Of a stretch of DNA of 64,000 nt, positions 62,596-64,000 are shown piece by piece. Every line of letters begins with the position of its first letter. The first letter of the stretch is position 1. The position numbers were made by a program, and so were the translations under genes. The notes under the pieces are model-generated. The model did no database searches. It was not told the DNA's origin and saw only the letters and a program-made list of their open reading frames with translations. Source of the DNA: Mesorhizobium sp. (GTDB lineage Bacteria > Pseudomonadota > Alphaproteobacteria > Rhizobiales > Rhizobiaceae); assembly GCF_024710845.1 (NCBI RefSeq), contig NZ_JANJTZ010000039.1:163957-227956 (forward strand), in the 5' to 3' direction.

Positions 62596-62842
62596 TGGAT
62601 CACTCCTTGGCAGTCGGTATGGAGGTCAGGCACCGGAGCGGCGACCAAATTGACCGCGCCTGCCTCCTTGGGCCGCAGGCTTCTCAGCGCGACAGGAAGC
62701 TGGTCGCCTTCGCGGATTCGCCGGGGGTCGCTTCAGCTTGTTGGCTTCACGCCATCACGTTCACAATTATGCATTCCCGCATCATCTGAGATTCATGCTC
62801 ATTCATACATTAAATTGATAGCCCGGCGCCGAGCCAGCGACC

Positions 62843-62856
62843 TTGATCCGCATCAA
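62843..62856. promoter_or_regulatory. Perfect FNR/FixK box without an obvious target
   Basis: TTGATCCGCATCAA is identical to the 61449 box. AAGGAG follows on the plus strand at 62862, but no complete gene does. The minus-strand host-attachment gene is 250 bases away. Probably the original target gene has been deleted. Confidence 0.6.
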
Positions 62857-62880
62857 CTGCCAAGGAGAAAGGCGGATCGT

Positions 62881-63027
62881 CTTTGCGGTGTTCTCGTAAC
62901 GCAAACGCCGACGGCGTCCGAGGGTGTTGCCGAAGGGGACGCAGTTAGCATCTCGTGGAGGGCCGAGCGCGGCGCGTTGCTCGACAGTGTCGACGAGAGC
63001 GTCCACCACGTCGGCAATCGAAGCTGA
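62881..63027 (+). pseudogene. C-terminal TOBE-like remnant of a spermidine/iron-type ABC ATPase
   Basis: The frame ends SEGVAEGDAVSISWRAERGA, then LLDSVDESV, resembling the TOBE_2 tail of PotA/FbpC-type ATPases, where G-D-x-V-x-(L/I)-x-W is typical. Nothing upstream encodes Walker motifs. It is a decayed gene end; the family call is tentative because only about 48 residues remain. Confidence 0.4.
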
Positions 63028-63325
63028 TCATCGATACGGCGACAGCCCATCTGCTCTGCCTTGCTGAGTGGTGTAGTTCCACTGCGTGTGGGCGTTGTCG
63101 ACTTTGTCGACCCTTGGTCGATTGGCGCCTGCTTCGAACGTGCCTTGCGTGCGGGCTCGGCGTCGGGGAGCATTGAGTCGGGGGCCGCCGCATTCAGTCA
63201 GCATCCGACGGGATGCTGCCGGACTCAAGGCGGCAATCAGCCAATCTTCGAATATCGCCCGAACAATATCGTGGTCGAGGAAGCCGCGTCTCTGAGACGG
63301 CCTCGATGATCTACTCTTCCGGATC

Positions 63326-63691
63326 ATGAAGCTGGGCGATGTCACCAAGCGCGACCTGCTCAAGCGCCTCTATGCGGGGTGGCGCAAAATCGGAATGCCG
63401 CGTCCACGCGGACATGTGTCGGTTGATCGCGAAGTTGCGGTGCGCGCTTTCATAGGATTTCTTGACCTGTGGCGACGCATCGAGTCCGGTGAGTTGATAC
63501 CCAGCGACAATTCGGCAGAAGAGTTCAAGCAGTATGTTCAACGCAATATAAATGATCGCGTCTCGGTCGCCACGGCGATGATCGCTTCGGCAGTGCTTTC
63601 GCTTCTGGCAAATGGCCTACTGAGCGTGTGCTTTCGGGCATCAATTCATACACGCTGCTGGCGGTACCGTTCTTCATTTTCGCGGCGGTGA
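63326..63691 (+). CDS. Unrecognised protein of a two-copy family (copy 2, probably degenerate)
   Basis: The frame encodes MKLGDVTKRDLLKRLYAGWR and KIGMPRPRGHVSVDREVAVR, nearly the same as the C-terminal part of the protein at 26651-27211, then a hydrophobic segment (VSVATAMIASAVLSLLANG) absent from copy 1. Upstream similarity continues (DDLLFRI) but is cut by a TGA, so the N-terminus is lost. Its 3' end overlaps an out-of-frame DctM fragment, so the last residues are probably not native. Confidence 0.45.
   Translation: MKLGDVTKRDLLKRLYAGWRKIGMPRPRGHVSVDREVAVRAFIGFLDLWRRIESGELIPSDNSAEEFKQYVQRNINDRVSVATAMIASAVLSLLANGLLSVCFRASIHTRCWRYRSSFSRR
63341..63455 (+). repeat. Long direct repeat, copy 2
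   Basis: Aligns without gaps to 27041-27155 at 88% identity (14 differences in 115 by my count), same orientation, offset exactly 36,300 bases. Homologous recombination between copies could delete or amplify everything between. Confidence 0.85.
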
Positions 63692-63714
63692 TCATGAACC
63701 GCGGCGAACGCTAA
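63622..63714 (+). pseudogene. Fragment of a TRAP DctM-type permease
   Basis: In this frame the translation is ERVLSGINSYTLLAVPFFIF followed by AAVIMNRGER and TAA. It matches the highly conserved N-terminal block of DctM (LLAIPFFILAGEIMNRGG). Only about 30 residues remain. It differs from both intact DctM proteins in this window, so it comes from a third transporter. Confidence 0.7.
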
Positions 63715-64000
63715 ATGGGACGCGTGGGTGCCGGCCGGTGCAGCTCCCACACGCGCCACGATCGGTGCACTCTTAGCGACTTTCGATTTCAAGGTTGAGA
63801 TCGGTATCGTCGCTGCGTGCGGCCGGCCGCTGAGCAATTCGTCGGCGCCGATGTCGTAGCGCGCGCCATGCGCGTGGATGTAGAGCAGCGCCGGCCGCCG
63901 CCCCGGCGCGATCGGCCGCGTCAGCACGCCGCGCACTGCCTCGCCCTCGGCCGTAACGAACTGGAGGCGTTCGACGGCGTAGCCGTCCTCCCCGACGACC
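63646..64000 (-). pseudogene. Alpha/beta hydrolase, truncated at its 3' end and by the window edge
   Basis: From the window edge the minus-strand frame reads EDGYAVERLQFVTAEGEAVR, RGVLTRPI, ALLYIHAHGARYDIGADELL, matching the N-terminal part of dienelactone-hydrolase/acetylxylan-esterase-like proteins. After SGRPHAA (near 63810) similarity stops and the frame runs on through unrelated sequence to 63646. The nucleophile elbow and catalytic His are absent, so it is a fragment created by a rearrangement. Its start lies beyond the window. Confidence 0.6.

Larger units (their letters stand above)
62596..63325. other. Degenerate gap with gene remnants
   Basis: Apart from the FNR box and the ABC-ATPase tail listed separately, this stretch has no intact gene. 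The segment 63028-63300 contains broken frames that partly resemble the upstream part of the two-copy family (LDDLLFR just before 63326), interrupted by stops. Confidence 0.4.

Noticed and set aside
61789..62880. Long plus-strand frame across the L,D-transpeptidase and host-attachment genes
   Set aside because: It covers two genes with clear motifs in other frames. Only its last 48 residues look coding, and these are reported as an ABC-ATPase remnant.

Overview
The window is GC-rich, densely coded DNA from a proteobacterium. The aioXSR/aioBA arrangement, an ECF41 sigma factor, TRAP transporters with short 4-bp gene overlaps, a DUF4424 protein and FNR/FixK-type boxes all fit an alphaproteobacterium, probably Hyphomicrobiales (Rhizobiales). 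That placement is inference: there is no rRNA or taxonomic marker here. I saw no tRNA, rRNA, CRISPR array or intact insertion sequence.

Layout. (1) 1-2766: the tail of a sugar-type ABC ATPase, then a fused acyl-CoA synthetase/enoyl-CoA hydratase. (2) 3099-8110 (minus): a periplasmic copper-handling operon (His-rich secreted protein, lipoprotein, TolC-type channel, multicopper oxidase, cupredoxin, CusF-like protein, 37-aa membrane peptide, DUF411 protein). (3) 8279-16691: an arsenite-oxidation island: moeA and aioBA on minus, aioXSR divergent. A sigma-54 promoter and two strong dyads lie in the aioB/aioX gap. (4) 16943-19865: an ECF41 sigma factor behind a carboxymuconolactone-decarboxylase-like protein, a broken GST gene and an NmrA-type gene, then an AraC remnant. 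(5) 20262-26151: four genes for an unknown envelope system (DUF4424, SH3 protein with an internal repeat, Cys-containing secreted protein, membrane protein).

(6) 27.3-54.4 kb: a large catabolic island and the best candidate for an undescribed system. It has two LigM/DesA-like tetrahydrofolate-dependent demethylase genes, each preceded by an NmrA-type gene, and two complete TRAP transporters. It also has flavin reductase, cyclase-family hydrolase, FAH-family hydrolase, esterases, CoA ligase, thiolase, HIBYL-CoA-hydrolase-like protein, GMC oxidoreductase and MBL hydrolase genes. PurU and a MetF-like protein could return the C1 unit from methyl-THF to formate. Control genes are a PAS-LuxR regulator and two TetR regulators. 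A conserved dyad sits before four transcription units and a second element before three. The likely role is uptake and O-demethylation of a methoxylated organic acid, with CoA-dependent breakdown of the carbon skeleton. No ring-cleavage dioxygenase is present, so the substrate is open.

(7) 55.4-62.6 kb: a low-oxygen/dormancy block (GroEL homologue, APH-like protein, PRPP synthetase, HPF-cold-shock fusion, phosphoribosyltransferase, alpha/beta hydrolase, L,D-transpeptidase, host-attachment protein) studded with FNR/FixK boxes. (8) 62.8-64.0 kb: fragments of unrelated genes (ABC ATPase TOBE tail, DctM piece, truncated esterase) and the second copy of an 88%-identical repeat whose first copy is at 27.0 kb. 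Together the copies frame regions 6 and 7.
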